The notes under the pieces were generated by a model, which had not been told where the DNA came from, did no database searches, and saw nothing but the letters and a program-made list of their open reading frames with translations. Below, one piece after another: positions 1 through 9,953 of a stretch of 64,000 bases of DNA. The DNA is from Massilia sp. WG5 (lineage in GTDB: Bacteria > Pseudomonadota > Gammaproteobacteria > Burkholderiales > Burkholderiaceae_D). The stretch is from positions 4,588,001 through 4,652,000 of the forward strand of contig NZ_CP012640.2 of the NCBI RefSeq assembly GCF_001412595.2, in the 5' to 3' direction. The first letter of the stretch is position 1, and each line of letters opens with the position of its first letter. A program made the position numbers and the translations under genes.

Positions 1-643
1 TGCTGGTCGCCGCATTGACGGCCAGCTGCGCGGCGAAGGCCCGCTGATAGGCCGGCCGCGCTTCGCCGCGCGCCACATAGGCGCCCAGCTTCGGAAATTC
101 GTCGAGGATGCCCGACGGCCGCGCCCTGAGCAGCACCGACACCATCATCAGGTCGCCCGCGCTGAACGCGCCGTCGAGCCAGTCGGCATCGCCCAGGCGC
201 GCCGACAACTGCCGCAGGCGCTGGCGGACGCGCTCCATGACCAGCGGGATGCGCTCCTGGGCCCAGGGCTTGTCGCCCTCGAGGATCCTGGCGGTGAAGA
301 TGTCGAGGATCGGCGGCTCCACGGTATTCACGGCGGCGAACATCCACGCGACCGCGCGCGCCCGCGCGTTGGCCTCGGCCGGCAGCAGGCCGGGGAAACG
401 CTGGGCGATATGCAACACGATCGCGCCGGTCTCGAACAGCGCGAGACCGTCTTCCTCGTAGGTCGGGATCTGGCCGAAAGGATGCAGGGCCAGATGCGCG
501 GGCTCCTTCATCGCGCCGAAGGACAGCAGGCGCACCGCGTAGAGCTGGCCCGTTTCTTCGAGGGCCCAGCGCACGCGGGTATCGCGCGCCAGTCCCTTGC
601 CGCCGTCGGGCGAACGTTCGAAGGCGGTGATCGTGATGCTCAT
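1..643 (-). CDS. Glutathione S-transferase family protein (partial, C-terminus off window)
   Basis: The frame opens at ATG 643 behind a GAGGAG ribosome site seven bases upstream and stays open to the left edge, so the C-terminus is missing. The first 70 residues look like a thioredoxin-fold GST N-domain: a beta strand (SITITAFERSP), a helix with DTRVRWALEE, then FGQIPTYEEDGLALFETGAI, which carries the cis-proline after QI and the ESGAI-like glutathione-binding stretch. The rest is the all-helical C-domain (WLDGAFSAGDLMMVSVLLR). Proteins of this family conjugate or reduce substrates with glutathione in the cytosol. The substrate cannot be told. It is the last minus-strand gene after SirB-like, 16 bases downstream, and may share that transcript. 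Confidence 0.85.
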   Translation of the reverse strand, partial: MSITITAFERSPDGGKGLARDTRVRWALEETGQLYAVRLLSFGAMKEPAHLALHPFGQIPTYEEDGLALFETGAIVLHIAQRFPGLLPAEANARARAVAWMFAAVNTVEPPILDIFTARILEGDKPWAQERIPLVMERVRQRLRQLSARLGDADWLDGAFSAGDLMMVSVLLRARPSGILDEFPKLGAYVARGEARPAYQRAFAAQLAVNAATS

Positions 644-659
644 CGCAGGACTCCTCGTA

Positions 660-1058
660 TCAGTAGCTGCCGAAGGGGAAGGGCCGCTTGGTGACGGCGA
701 CCAGGACGATGTACGCGAACAGCGCCAGCGCCGCGGCAAACGCGGCCTGGCGCTGGCCGGGCGAGCGTCCGCGCTTCAATGCGACCGAGCCTAGCACGAT
801 ATAGCCGAGCAGGGCCAGCACCTTGGCCGTCAGCCAGGGCTGCTGGCCCGGATAGCGATGGCTCCAGGCGGCCAGGCCGACGGCGCTGGCCAGCAGCAGG
901 GTATCGACGATGTGCGGCGCGATGCGCACCCAGCGCCGGCCCAGCATGGGCGAGGCGCGCAGCATCCAGGCGCCGCGCAGCAGGAACAGCGTGCCCGAGA
1001 GGGCGACGCAGCCGATGTGGAAGTGCTTCAGGCTCAGGTAGTCGATGCGGTAGTCCAT
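660..1058 (-). CDS. SirB2-like small integral membrane protein
   Basis: About 132 residues from ATG 1058. A longer open frame reaches 1364, but that upstream part only shadows the methyltransferase gene. The protein begins with a short segment (DYLSLKHFHIGCVALSGTLF) typical of SirB2, followed by four hydrophobic segments (about 15-32, 50-66, 77-95, 106-125) and a short polar tail. SirB2 proteins are inner-membrane proteins of unknown mechanism, named for an effect on Salmonella invasion genes; a virulence role should not be inferred here. It starts 5 bases after the methyltransferase stop codon, so the two are probably translated from one message. Confidence 0.75.
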   Translation of the reverse strand: MDYRIDYLSLKHFHIGCVALSGTLFLLRGAWMLRASPMLGRRWVRIAPHIVDTLLLASAVGLAAWSHRYPGQQPWLTAKVLALLGYIVLGSVALKRGRSPGQRQAAFAAALALFAYIVLVAVTKRPFPFGSY

Positions 1059-1063
1059 GCGGA

Positions 1064-1825
1064 CTATGATACCGTCCCGATGCGCATGTTGATCGGCCAG
1101 CGGATGCTGCGCCTGAGGTTCGGATCGCCCCAGGCCTGTCCGATATCGTTGGCGAATGCCGTGAGCAGCGCTTCCTGCCCGGCTTCCTTCGCGCTCTTCA
1201 CGGCCGACCAGGTCGTGAGATAGCCCAGGAACTCGCTCAGGTGCCAGTCGAGGCGGATTTCCAGCGCGGGCGGCGCCAGTTCCTCGAAGGGGAAGTCGAT
1301 CGTCGCATAGCCCGTATCGACCAGCTTGCGCTCCGGTGGCCAGTAAGGACCGATCTCTTCCCAATAAAACTTCTGGAAACGTGCGTCGAGCGCGGGGTCG
1401 AGCTTCATCACGCCGTAGCTGACCAGCGCCAGGACCGCGCCCGGGACGGCGATCCTGCGCGCTTCCCGGTAAAAGGCCGGCAGGTCGAACCAGTGCGCGG
1501 CCTGGGCCGCCGTGATCAGGCTGGCGCTGGCATCGGGCAGGGGCAGCTGTTCGGCGGGCGCGCAGCGGTAATCGATGCGCTCGTCCGGGACCGCGTTCGC
1601 GATCTGGTCTTCGCTTGGATCGAGGCCGACCACCTTGCCGAAGTAAGGCGCAAGCAGCTGGGTCAGCTGGCCGTTGCCGCAGCCGACGTCGACGGCGAGT
1701 TGCTGGCCCGGCGCCTGCGATGCCAGGAAGGCCGCGAGCTGCGGCGGATACTCGGGCCGGAAGCGGGCGTAGGCGCGGCCGCCCTGGTCGAACCAGTTGC
1801 GGGATGGGGCCTTATTTGTCGGCAT
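1064..1825 (-). CDS. Class I SAM-dependent methyltransferase
   Basis: 253 residues from ATG 1825. The SAM-binding motif I VDVGCGNGQL is at about residues 44-53, followed by the acidic end of the second strand (VVGLDPS), a motif with CAPAEQLPLPDAS and the post-motif segment AQAAHWFD. This arrangement is that of Methyltransf_11/UbiE or trans-aconitate methyltransferase-like proteins (Tam, yeast Crg1/Tmt1 group), which have the same WFDQGGRAYARFRPEYP type N-terminus. The exact acceptor is unknown. Its start overlaps the 3' end of the MarR gene by 14 bases, which implies co-transcription and a regulator-enzyme pair. Confidence 0.85.
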   Translation of the reverse strand: MPTNKAPSRNWFDQGGRAYARFRPEYPPQLAAFLASQAPGQQLAVDVGCGNGQLTQLLAPYFGKVVGLDPSEDQIANAVPDERIDYRCAPAEQLPLPDASASLITAAQAAHWFDLPAFYREARRIAVPGAVLALVSYGVMKLDPALDARFQKFYWEEIGPYWPPERKLVDTGYATIDFPFEELAPPALEIRLDWHLSEFLGYLTTWSAVKSAKEAGQEALLTAFANDIGQAWGDPNLRRSIRWPINMRIGTVS

Positions 1826-2306
1826 GTGAACTTGCTCCTTTTGCTTGTGCTTTCGCGGTGGCGATACGGGCTGAAAAACCTTCGCGCTGCAGCGCTTCGG
1901 CAGCAGCTTCCAGCACCTGCCGCAGGGGATAGCCGATCTCCTGTTCGAGCCCGTCGATGGCGCCGAAGGTGGCGCGCCAATGACGTTCGAGCTTGGCCAC
2001 CAGGCTGCGCCCGGCCGCGGTCAGCCGGATGCCGCTCTTGCGTCCATCCTCGACCGCGTGGCGCGCGATGAGGCCATCGCCTTCCAGCAGCGCGACGGTC
2101 TGGCTGATGGCGCCTTGCGTGAGGCGGGTGCGCTCGGTGATGTCGGTGACCGTCTGCGCGCCGGCGTCCAGGGCGCGCAGGACCGGCGTGTAGCGCGCCC
2201 GGTAGTTCAGGCTCATCGCACGGTAATGCTCTTCCGCGCCCTGTTCGACCAGGTCGTTGACGTAGCGGAGCAGTTCGCCCAGCCCGGGTGCTTGTCTCGA
2301 ATTCAT
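1812..2306 (-). CDS. MarR family transcriptional regulator
   Basis: About 164 residues. The winged helix is clear: TDITERTRLTQGAISQTVAL is the recognition region and EDGRKSGIRLTAAG the wing, followed by a dimerisation helix. I prefer ATG 2306 (MNSRQAPG) over ATG 2321, because the latter lies inside the promoter spacer and an 18-bp palindrome. With a -10 box at 2313-2318, transcription should begin at or next to the A of ATG 2306, so the message may be leaderless. Genes of this family usually repress their own operon and a neighbour. Here the co-transcribed target would be the SAM methyltransferase. The ligand is unknown. Confidence 0.85.
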   Translation of the reverse strand: MNSRQAPGLGELLRYVNDLVEQGAEEHYRAMSLNYRARYTPVLRALDAGAQTVTDITERTRLTQGAISQTVALLEGDGLIARHAVEDGRKSGIRLTAAGRSLVAKLERHWRATFGAIDGLEQEIGYPLRQVLEAAAEALQREGFSARIATAKAQAKGASSHADK

Positions 2307-2341
2307 GCACCGATAATACATTAGCGCTAATGTAAATTCAA
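2306..2341 (-). promoter_or_regulatory. marR promoter with operator palindrome in the spacer
   Basis: On the minus strand: -35 TTGAAT (2336-2341), a 17-base spacer and -10 TATTAT (2313-2318). An 18-bp perfect palindrome, TACATTAGCGCTAATGTA (2317-2334), fills the spacer and touches both hexamers. The -35 overlaps the terC stop codon. A dimer bound here would block RNA polymerase, which fits MarR autorepression. The promoter and palindrome are seen directly; their use by this MarR is inferred. Confidence 0.75.
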
Positions 2342-3285
2342 GGCCGGGACGCCGCCAGGCTGGCGACGACCGCCGCCGCCAGGATCAGCCCGACCACGCC
2401 CAGCGCGATGCCGACCGGGATCTTGTAAAGGTCCAGCAGCAGCATCTTCGCGCCGATGAAGATCAGGATCGCCGCCAGCCCGTACTTCAGCAGGTGGAAG
2501 CGCTGCGCCATGTCGGCCAGCAGGAAAACCATCGCGCGCAGGCCGAGGATGGCGAAGATGTTGGAGGTGAACACGATGAAGGGATCCCGCGTGACGGCGA
2601 AGATGGCCGGTATCGAGTCGACCGCGAAGATCAGGTCGGTGACCTCGACCAGCGCCAGCACCAGGAACAGCGGCGTCGCATGGCGCAGGCCCTGCAGGGT
2701 CACGAAGAAGCGCTCGCCGTGGTAGTGCTCGGCGATCCGCAGGTGGCCGCGCATCCAGCGCAGCACCGGGTTGGCCGCGAGCCCGGGCTCGCGGCCGGCG
2801 AACAGCAGCATCTTTACGCCCGTCGCCAGCAGCAGCAGGCCGAACAGGTAGAGGAGCCAGTGGAAGCGCGCCAGCAGGAGGGCGCCGAGCCAGACCAGGA
2901 TGGCGCGCATGAGGATCGCGCCCAGCACGCCGTACAGCAGCACGCGTTTCTGCAGCGCGGCCGGGACCGCGAAGTAATGGAAGAGGCTGATCCAGACGAA
3001 CACGTTGTCGACCGCCAGCGACTTCTCGATCAGGTAGCCGGTGAAGTATTCGAGCGCCCGCGCGCGCGCGATGTCCGGGCTGGCAATGCCGGCGAGGTAG
3101 CACCAGAACAACGCGCCGAAGACCAGCGCGATGCTCACCCAGATCACCGACCAGGCGGCCGCCTCGCGCGCGCCGACCGTGTGTGCGCCTTCCTTCTTGA
3201 GCATGAAGAAATCGACGGCCAGCAAGGCGATGACCAGCACCGTGAAGGATGCGTAGAGGCTGGGCGTGCCGATCGAGGCGGGCAT
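2338..3285 (-). CDS. TerC/Alx family membrane protein (metal homeostasis)
   Basis: 315 residues, the usual length for Alx/TerC. ATG 3285 follows an AGGTGG ribosome site. It has about eight to nine hydrophobic segments and the family's conserved acidic membrane motifs: EKSLAVDNVFVW near residue 88 and EVTDLIFAVDSIPAIFAV near residue 213, then TSNIFAILGLRAM. In E. coli Alx and relatives export manganese or act in metal and pH homeostasis; the acidic residues probably bind the cation in the inner membrane. I looked for the yybP-ykoY manganese riboswitch that often precedes such genes and did not find a convincing one in the 67-base leader. Confidence 0.88.
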   Translation of the reverse strand: MPASIGTPSLYASFTVLVIALLAVDFFMLKKEGAHTVGAREAAAWSVIWVSIALVFGALFWCYLAGIASPDIARARALEYFTGYLIEKSLAVDNVFVWISLFHYFAVPAALQKRVLLYGVLGAILMRAILVWLGALLLARFHWLLYLFGLLLLATGVKMLLFAGREPGLAANPVLRWMRGHLRIAEHYHGERFFVTLQGLRHATPLFLVLALVEVTDLIFAVDSIPAIFAVTRDPFIVFTSNIFAILGLRAMVFLLADMAQRFHLLKYGLAAILIFIGAKMLLLDLYKIPVGIALGVVGLILAAAVVASLAASRP

Positions 3286-3352
3286 CGTTCCACCTGCAGC
3301 GAGAGCGTTGGTTTTGCTGGGACAGCGGAGCGGGACGATAAATCCCGGCGGC

Positions 3353-3712
3353 TTACTTCAATGCGCAGGTCCAGCGATGTTCCGGCAGGGTCGGCGTCAC
3401 CAGGTAGAACCTGTTGCTGTCGCCCTTGATCGGTGTGGCCTCGCCCTTGTCCAGGTAGCCGCCCGTAAAGCTGATCTTTCCGGATGCCGCGTCAAAGGCG
3501 AAGCGCCCCGTGCTTGGTTTCTCGAACCCGAGATAACTGTATGCGCCGTCTGGCGACACGGTGAAGCTGCCGTGCGGGATGAATTCGTAAGTGCCGGAAC
3601 TTGCCTTGAACTTCGAGGATACGCAACTGTACTTGCCATGCGTGAGCGGCGCGGCGTGCGCCGCAGCGCCGAAGGTGCAGGACAACAGAATGGCGCATGC
3701 CAGTAACTTCAT
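3353..3712 (-). CDS. Small secreted hypothetical protein
   Basis: 119 residues from ATG 3712. A classical Sec signal peptide (MKLLACAILLSCTFGAAAHA) should be cleaved after AHA. The mature part of about 99 residues is strand-rich with alternating polar and aromatic residues (GKYSCVSS, YEFIPHGSFTVSPDG, YSYLGFEKPSTGRF) and contains two cysteines, one near each end, that could form a disulfide. I do not recognise the family. The shape resembles small periplasmic beta-sandwich or lipocalin-like proteins. It lies 67 bases upstream of terC on the same strand, so it could share its transcript. Confidence 0.6.
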   Translation of the reverse strand: MKLLACAILLSCTFGAAAHAAPLTHGKYSCVSSKFKASSGTYEFIPHGSFTVSPDGAYSYLGFEKPSTGRFAFDAASGKISFTGGYLDKGEATPIKGDSNRFYLVTPTLPEHRWTCALK

Positions 3713-3815
3713 GGTCTTCCCCCGATGTTCTTGAATGAATGGTCGAGAAGATATTGTGCACCACTAATGCCGATCCAGGCCAGTGAGGCAGTTACAGGGG
3801 AAATTTCTGGAAGAA

Positions 3816-3894
<79 letters not shown>

Positions 3895-3935
3895 ACTGGT
3901 ATGAAACTTGAAACTGCGTGCTGAGGGAGAAAACT

Positions 3936-4014
<79 letters not shown>

Positions 4015-4065
4015 ACTGGTTTGAGATCCGTCGCCGAATCTCGGGAAGGCATTACTATAGTTGCC

Positions 4066-5055
4066 TCAATGGTTCCTGTCAACTGCGAAGCTGCACAGCT
4101 GCAGCAGGCTCTGCTTGTATTCGCTCTCCGGCAGGTCGGCGATTGCGTCGGCGGCGCGCCTGGCGGCGGCTTCGGCTTCGCCGCGCGTATAGTCGAGCGC
4201 ACCGCTGGCGGTGACGGCGGCCAGCACGGCGTCGAAATGGGTCTCGTCGCCCTGTTCGATGCAGCTGCGGATCAGTTCGCGCTGCTCCGGCGTGCCGTTT
4301 TCCATCACGTAGATCAGGGGCAGGGTAGGCTTGCCTTCGCGCAGGTCGTCGCCGACGTTCTTGCCGATCTCGGCGGCGTCGCCGGCGTAGTCGAGCACGT
4401 CATCGATCAACTGGAACGCAGTGCCCAGCGAGCGGCCGTATTCGCCGGCGGCGTCGACCTGGGCGTCGTTCGCGCCAGCCACCAGGGCGCCGAGCTGGGC
4501 GGCGGCCTCGAACAGCTTGGCGGTCTTGGAGCGGATCACGGTCAGGTAGCTTTCCTGGGTGACGTCCGGATCGTGCATGTTCAGCAGCTGCAGGACTTCG
4601 CCTTCCGCGATCACGGTGGTGGCGCGCGACAGGATTTCCATCACGCGCATGTCGTCCAGGCTGGTCATCATCTCGAAGGCGCGCGAGTACAGGTAGTCGC
4701 CGACCAGCACCGAGGCCGCATTGCCGAACATGGCGTTGGCGGTCTGGCGGCCGCGGCGCATCGAGGATTCGTCGACCACGTCGTCGTGCAGCAGGGTCGC
4801 GGTGTGGATGAACTCCACCACCGCGGCCAGTTCGTGGTGGCCCGCGCCCTTGTAGCCGTAGGCGTTTGCCAGCAGCAGCACCAGCACCGGACGGATCCGC
4901 TTGCCGCCGGCGCTGATGATGTATTCGGAGATCTGGTTTACCAGCGCGACCTCAGACTGCAGCCGCTGTCGGATCACGCCGTTCACGGCCTCCATGTCGG
5001 CTGCGATCGTGCGGGTGATGGGGTTCTGTTGGGCGGTTTGGGTGGCGGCGGACAA
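4066..5055 (-). CDS. ispB: Octaprenyl diphosphate synthase
   Basis: 329 residues. It makes the C40 isoprenoid side chain of ubiquinone from FPP and IPP. Landmarks are GGKRIRPVLVLL, the first Asp-rich motif LLHDDVVDES with downstream MRRGRQTAN, and the second motif FQLIDDVLDYAGD followed by GKNVGDDLREGKPTLPLIY. The only upstream start is TTG at 5055; no in-frame ATG or GTG precedes it before a stop. An internal ATG at 4995 aligns less well with the E. coli N-terminus. It diverges from rplU, and a TATAAT on the minus strand at 5104-5109 may serve it, though I see no good -35. Confidence 0.95.
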   Translation of the reverse strand: MSAATQTAQQNPITRTIAADMEAVNGVIRQRLQSEVALVNQISEYIISAGGKRIRPVLVLLLANAYGYKGAGHHELAAVVEFIHTATLLHDDVVDESSMRRGRQTANAMFGNAASVLVGDYLYSRAFEMMTSLDDMRVMEILSRATTVIAEGEVLQLLNMHDPDVTQESYLTVIRSKTAKLFEAAAQLGALVAGANDAQVDAAGEYGRSLGTAFQLIDDVLDYAGDAAEIGKNVGDDLREGKPTLPLIYVMENGTPEQRELIRSCIEQGDETHFDAVLAAVTASGALDYTRGEAEAAARRAADAIADLPESEYKQSLLQLCSFAVDRNH

Positions 5056-5145
5056 GGCGGACCTGCTGACGTTGAGTGCGATGTGGATGTGTTAAGTGGC
5101 GCGATTATACGATAAGCAAGCAATTCTCGCGCTTTTTCACATGAG

Positions 5146-5175
5146 TTGCGCGGGCAGGGGCATCCAATGTATAAT
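5146..5175 (+). promoter_or_regulatory. Sigma-70 promoter of rplU-rpmA
   Basis: A perfect -10 TATAAT at 5170-5175 with TTGCGC at 5146-5151, 18-base spacing. The start should be near 5182, giving a leader of about 70 bases before rplU at 5255. Strong matches are expected for ribosomal protein genes. Confidence 0.75.
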
Positions 5176-5254
5176 CCTCTGTTCCCCGGATCCCGAGCAC
5201 GCTGTACGCCGGATCCGTTGGAATTTCTTCAAACAATCAATGAGGTTTCAAATC

Positions 5255-5566
5255 ATGTACGCGGTCATAAAAACCGGTGGCAAGCAGTATAAAGTTGTCG
5301 CTGGCGAAAAACTCAAAATCGAACAGATACCGGCAGACATTGGTTCCGAACTCACTATCGATCAGGTTCTCGCCGTCGGCGAGGGCGAGAGCATCAAATT
5401 TGGTGCTCCGCTGGTGGAAGGTGCTTCGGTTCGCGTGACTGTTGTTTCGCAGGGTCGCCACGACAAAGTGCGTATCTTCAAGATGCGTCGTCGTAAGCAC
5501 TACCAGAAGCGTCAGGGCCATCGCCAGAACTACACCGAAATCCAAGTGGTTGCGATCAACGGCTAA
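5255..5566 (+). CDS. rplU: 50S ribosomal protein L21
   Basis: 103 residues, exactly the bacterial length. ATG 5255 follows TGAGGT at 5241-5246. The start [20 protein letters not shown], the central [19 protein letters not shown] and the basic [16 protein letters not shown] signature are those of L21, which binds 23S rRNA in the large subunit. It is first in the conserved rplU-rpmA-obgE cluster, 38 bases before rpmA. Confidence 0.98.
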   Translation: MYAVIKTGGKQYKVVAGEKLKIEQIPADIGSELTIDQVLAVGEGESIKFGAPLVEGASVRVTVVSQGRHDKVRIFKMRRRKHYQKRQGHRQNYTEIQVVAING

Positions 5567-5604
5567 TCGCCGCGCGTCCTCATCAGTCATCAAGGAGCAT
5601 CTAA

Positions 5605-5877
5605 ATGGCACACAAAAAAGGCGGCGGTACTACCCGCAACGGCCGTGACTCAGAAAGCAAACGCCTTGGCGTGAAAGTCTACGGCGGCCAGTCGATCAAC
5701 GCAGGCGGCATCATCATGCGTCAGCGCGGCACCACCATCCGTCCGGGCACCAACGTTGGCCTGGGCAAGGACCACACCCTGTTCGCCCTGGTGAACGGCA
5801 CTGTCAAGTTCGTCAAGCAAGGCGTCGGTTCGAAGCAGTACGTGACCGTCGTTGCTGCTGAAGCAGTCGCTGCTTAA
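5605..5877 (+). CDS. rpmA: 50S ribosomal protein L27
   Basis: 90 residues. The N-terminus [20 protein letters not shown] is the flexible tail that reaches the peptidyl transferase centre, followed by [20 protein letters not shown] and [19 protein letters not shown] at 5591-5596 is the ribosome site. Followed by a strong terminator, which separates the ribosomal pair from obgE. Confidence 0.98.
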   Translation: MAHKKGGGTTRNGRDSESKRLGVKVYGGQSINAGGIIMRQRGTTIRPGTNVGLGKDHTLFALVNGTVKFVKQGVGSKQYVTVVAAEAVAA

Positions 5878-5957
5878 TACGCAGGCGTAAAAAGAACCTC
5901 GGCGTATCGCTACGCGAGCCGCCGGGTTCCAGTGAGGCGCAAGCCTTGCAATCGATA

Positions 5958-5983
5958 GGCTCTGCCACAGGTAGAGCCTTTTT
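5958..5983 (+). terminator. Rho-independent terminator after rpmA
   Basis: A nine-base-pair stem (GGCTCTGCC / GGTAGAGCC, one G-U pair), loop ACA and five T. Lies 80 bases after rpmA and 94 bases before obgE. Confidence 0.9.
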
Positions 5984-6049
5984 AATTTCTGGCGTTGTCA
6001 CCGTTAAGTGCGTATCCATGGGCCCATCTTGTGGCACATTTAACAGTGA

Positions 6050-7189
<1,140 letters not shown>

Positions 7190-7190
7190 T

Positions 7191-7637
7191 TTGGCATCAT
7201 CCACGCAACAAGGGTTCGTCGATTCGCTCCAGCTGCGCGCGCGCCTGCGCAGCCAGCTGCTGCATGTCACCGCCACGGCCGGTTCGCTGGCCGCGCTGGG
7301 CGCCTTCCTCGATCCGGACCGGGTCGCGGAGGCGATGGGCCTGTTTCTCGTCGGCGTCAACGGCTACAGCCAGTTCTACGCCATCTATGTCGGAGTGCGC
7401 CTCGCTACCGCGGGACTGGCGCTCCTGGCGGCCAGGCGGGGCGACCAGCCCATCCTCGGCGACCTCGCAGCATTATTCATCCTGGCGCAGCCGCTCGGCC
7501 GCCTCGCCGCGTCCTTCGTGATCGGCCTGCCCCAGGGCTCACTGTTCGTCGTTAGCGGGATCGAAGTGCTGGTCGGCCTGGCGCTGCTGCTGCTTCGCCC
7601 GCGAGGAAAGCTTTTTTCGCCATCGCCCCCATCATGA
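7191..7637 (+). CDS. Small four-helix membrane protein, DUF4345-like
   Basis: Up to 148 residues. No ATG is available near the beginning; TTG 7191, two bases after the obgE stop, is the most upstream start and the true start is uncertain. Four hydrophobic segments (about 28-42, 63-80, 90-110, 119-136) are joined by short loops, with [21 protein letters not shown] between the first two. This layout and the conserved YGxxRLA-like stretch match the DUF4345 family of inner-membrane proteins, function unknown. Its stop overlaps the proB start (ATGA), so it is coupled to proB. Confidence 0.65.
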   Translation: MASSTQQGFVDSLQLRARLRSQLLHVTATAGSLAALGAFLDPDRVAEAMGLFLVGVNGYSQFYAIYVGVRLATAGLALLAARRGDQPILGDLAALFILAQPLGRLAASFVIGLPQGSLFVVSGIEVLVGLALLLLRPRGKLFSPSPPS

Positions 7638-8770
7638 GCTCCGCCATGTCCGCCACTTCCGTCATCCAGTCCACCGGCCGCATCATCGTCAAGGTCGGCT
7701 CCTCGCTCGTCACCAACGAAGGCCGCGGCCTCGACAACACCGCGATCGCACGCTGGGCCGCCCAGATCGCCTCGCTGCGCACCCTCGGCAAGGAAGTCGT
7801 GCTGGTGTCCTCCGGCGCGATCGCCGAAGGCATGCTGCGCCTCGGCTTCACGGCGCGCCCGACCGATATCCACGAGCTGCAGGCCTGCGCCGCCTGCGGC
7901 CAGATGGGCCTGGCCCAGATCTACGAAACCAGCTTCGCCACCCATGGCGTCAAGACCGCCCAGGTGCTGCTGACCCACGCCGACCTGGCCGACCGCGAAC
8001 GCTACCTGAACGCGCGCTCGACGCTGACCACCCTGCTGCGCCTGGGCGTGGTCCCGATCATCAACGAGAACGACACCGTGGTCACGGACGAGATCAAGTT
8101 CGGCGACAACGACACCCTCGGCGCCCTGGTCGCCAACCTGATCGAGGCCGACGCCCTGGTCATCCTGACCGACCAGAAGGGCCTGTACTCGGCCGATCCG
8201 CGCAAGGACCCGCAGGCCAGGCTGATCGCCGAAGCCCAGGCCGGCGACACCTCGCTCGAGGCGATGGCCGGCGGCGCCGGCAGCAGCATCGGCAGCGGCG
8301 GCATGCTGACCAAGGTGCTGGCCGCCAAGCGCGCCGCGCGTTCGGGCGCGCACACGGTGATTGCCTGGGGCAGGGAAGACAATGTGCTGGTGCGCCTGGC
8401 CGGCGGCGAAGCGATCGGCACCCAGCTTCTGGCGCCGACCGCGCGCCTGACCGCGCGCCGCCAGTGGATGGTCGACCACCTGCACACCGCCGGCGAACTG
8501 GTGCTGGACGCCGGCGCCGTGCAGAAACTGGCGAAGGAAGGCAAGTCGCTGCTGCCGATCGGCGTCACCGGCGTGCGCGGCGAATTCGGCCGCGGCGCAC
8601 TGGTGACCTGCGTGTCCGAAGACGGCGCCGAGATCGCGCGCGGGCTGACCAACTACACCGCTTCCGAAGTGAAGCGCATCATGCGCCACGCGTCATCGGA
8701 GATCGAGGCGATCCTCGGGTATGTCGAGGCGCCGGAACTGGTGCACCGGGATAACCTCGTCCTGCTCTGA
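7634..8770 (+). CDS. proB: Glutamate 5-kinase
   Basis: 378 residues. It phosphorylates glutamate in the first step of proline synthesis. The amino acid kinase domain begins [16 protein letters not shown] and contains [14 protein letters not shown], the substrate region [20 protein letters not shown] and GTGGM-like [14 protein letters not shown]-terminal PUA domain (about residues 285-365) includes [19 protein letters not shown] 7634 overlaps the upstream stop; ATG 7646 is an alternative. proB next to obgE is a conserved betaproteobacterial order. Confidence 0.96.
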   Translation: MSSAMSATSVIQSTGRIIVKVGSSLVTNEGRGLDNTAIARWAAQIASLRTLGKEVVLVSSGAIAEGMLRLGFTARPTDIHELQACAACGQMGLAQIYETSFATHGVKTAQVLLTHADLADRERYLNARSTLTTLLRLGVVPIINENDTVVTDEIKFGDNDTLGALVANLIEADALVILTDQKGLYSADPRKDPQARLIAEAQAGDTSLEAMAGGAGSSIGSGGMLTKVLAAKRAARSGAHTVIAWGREDNVLVRLAGGEAIGTQLLAPTARLTARRQWMVDHLHTAGELVLDAGAVQKLAKEGKSLLPIGVTGVRGEFGRGALVTCVSEDGAEIARGLTNYTASEVKRIMRHASSEIEAILGYVEAPELVHRDNLVLL

Positions 8771-8791
8771 AACCTGTGGAGAGCCGGCGTC

Positions 8792-9346
8792 TCAGCGGCA
8801 CGACTGCCCGCCTGCGCCGGCCTGCAGCACCCCCGGCTCGGACACCGTGATCGTGTTCAGGCTGGGGTGGAAAGAAAAGCGCAGCGCATCGATCTGCTGC
8901 ACCTTCCCCAGCGCCTGCTGCAGCCACACGTAATCGCAGCCCGGCGGCGCCGCGTGCGCGCTGACCGGTCCGGCATCGATCCAGTTGCCCTGGCCGTCGC
9001 GGAATTCCACTTTGTCGAGCTTGTCCAGCGCCTCGCGGTTGAGCCCCGCGTGGAAGGCCGTGGCGCTTGCCGTCTTGTCGAACAGGTAGATGTGGGTATA
9101 GGGGCGATCGGGTTCGATGGTCGCCTTCGGCGCGGGCAGCCAGTTCCGCTGCGCCGCCTCGCCGGCCGATCCGAGCGTGCAGGCCGATGGCATCGTGGCC
9201 AGCGTGTGATGGATGGTCTCGGCGTCGCGGCGCGCCTGCTCGGCGGCGCGGACCGGATCCTGGTCGGGCGCGGCCCGGCCAATGGCGCAGCTCAGGGAAA
9301 GGCAGGCAAGCAGCAGGGCCGGGCGGGAATGGCGTGTCAAGGTCAT
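8792..9346 (-). CDS. Secreted hypothetical protein
   Basis: 184 residues from ATG 9346; ATG 9361 is five codons upstream and equally possible. The N-terminus TLTRHSRPALLLACLSLSCA is a signal peptide, possibly ending at GRA. The mature part has an N-terminal helical stretch (RAAEQARRDAETIHHTL), three cysteines and a strand-rich C-terminus with DYVWLQQALGKVQQIDALRF. I do not recognise the family. It faces proB tail to tail with 21 bases between and no terminator. Confidence 0.6.
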   Translation of the reverse strand: MTLTRHSRPALLLACLSLSCAIGRAAPDQDPVRAAEQARRDAETIHHTLATMPSACTLGSAGEAAQRNWLPAPKATIEPDRPYTHIYLFDKTASATAFHAGLNREALDKLDKVEFRDGQGNWIDAGPVSAHAAPPGCDYVWLQQALGKVQQIDALRFSFHPSLNTITVSEPGVLQAGAGGQSCR

Positions 9347-9404
9347 CCCCAAGCCTAGCATTTCCAAGGCGCTGAATATGCGCGGATTATTGCACTGCCG
9401 CTCG

Positions 9405-9794
9405 TCAGTCGCCCTCGTGGCAGACCACGCACAGCTTGTTGCCGTCCGGGTCGCGGAAATAGGCGCCGTAATAATTCTCATGATAGGCGGGCCGCAGCCC
9501 GGGCGCGCCGGCGCAGCTGCCGCCATGCGCGAGCGCGAGGGCGTGCGCGCGGTCGACTGTCGCGCGGTCGGGGGCCAGGAAGGCCGTCATCTGGCCATTG
9601 CCGGCGCCGTGTTCGCCCTCGGCGGGCGCGCCGACCAGGAACAGCGGCCGCGCCTGGCCAGGCATCTGCCAGCCGGCCCAGGGGCGGCCGTGGTCGCAGA
9701 AGCGCTGCGCGATGCCGAGCAGGGACATCAATGGCTCGTAGAAGGCAAGTGCCCGGTCGAAGTCGACGGCGCCGATGAAAACGTGCGAAAACAT
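9405..9794 (-). CDS. VOC (glyoxalase/bleomycin resistance) family protein
   Basis: 129 residues from ATG 9794. Two beta-alpha-beta-beta-beta modules: the first begins FSHVFIGAVDFDRALAFYEP and the second contains VDRAHALALAHGGSC and ends YYGAYFRDPDGNKLCVVCHE. The repeated strand-helix pattern and the FRDPDGN(K)L ending are diagnostic of the fold. Likely metal positions are His4 and the late Glu/His. Members include lyases, dioxygenases and resistance proteins; the substrate cannot be inferred. Monocistronic on the minus strand, divergent from the ExbB-like operon. Confidence 0.85.
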   Translation of the reverse strand: MFSHVFIGAVDFDRALAFYEPLMSLLGIAQRFCDHGRPWAGWQMPGQARPLFLVGAPAEGEHGAGNGQMTAFLAPDRATVDRAHALALAHGGSCAGAPGLRPAYHENYYGAYFRDPDGNKLCVVCHEGD

Positions 9795-9953
9795 ATCGCA
9801 AGCCTAACAGTTCCGATGCCGGATTGATACCAATGCCGCATTAAGGTAAATAAATTGCTATCACGTGGAAGGAAATCCTACTTTTCAGTTGATGTGTTGT
9901 GCTACATTATTTAGAAATCAAGAACAGCCAACCTTCATCCGAAAGGACCTGCC

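Noticed and set aside
3286-3352. yybP-ykoY manganese riboswitch before terC
   Set aside because: The 67-base leader is too short and lacks the conserved paired stems; only a ribosome site is visible.
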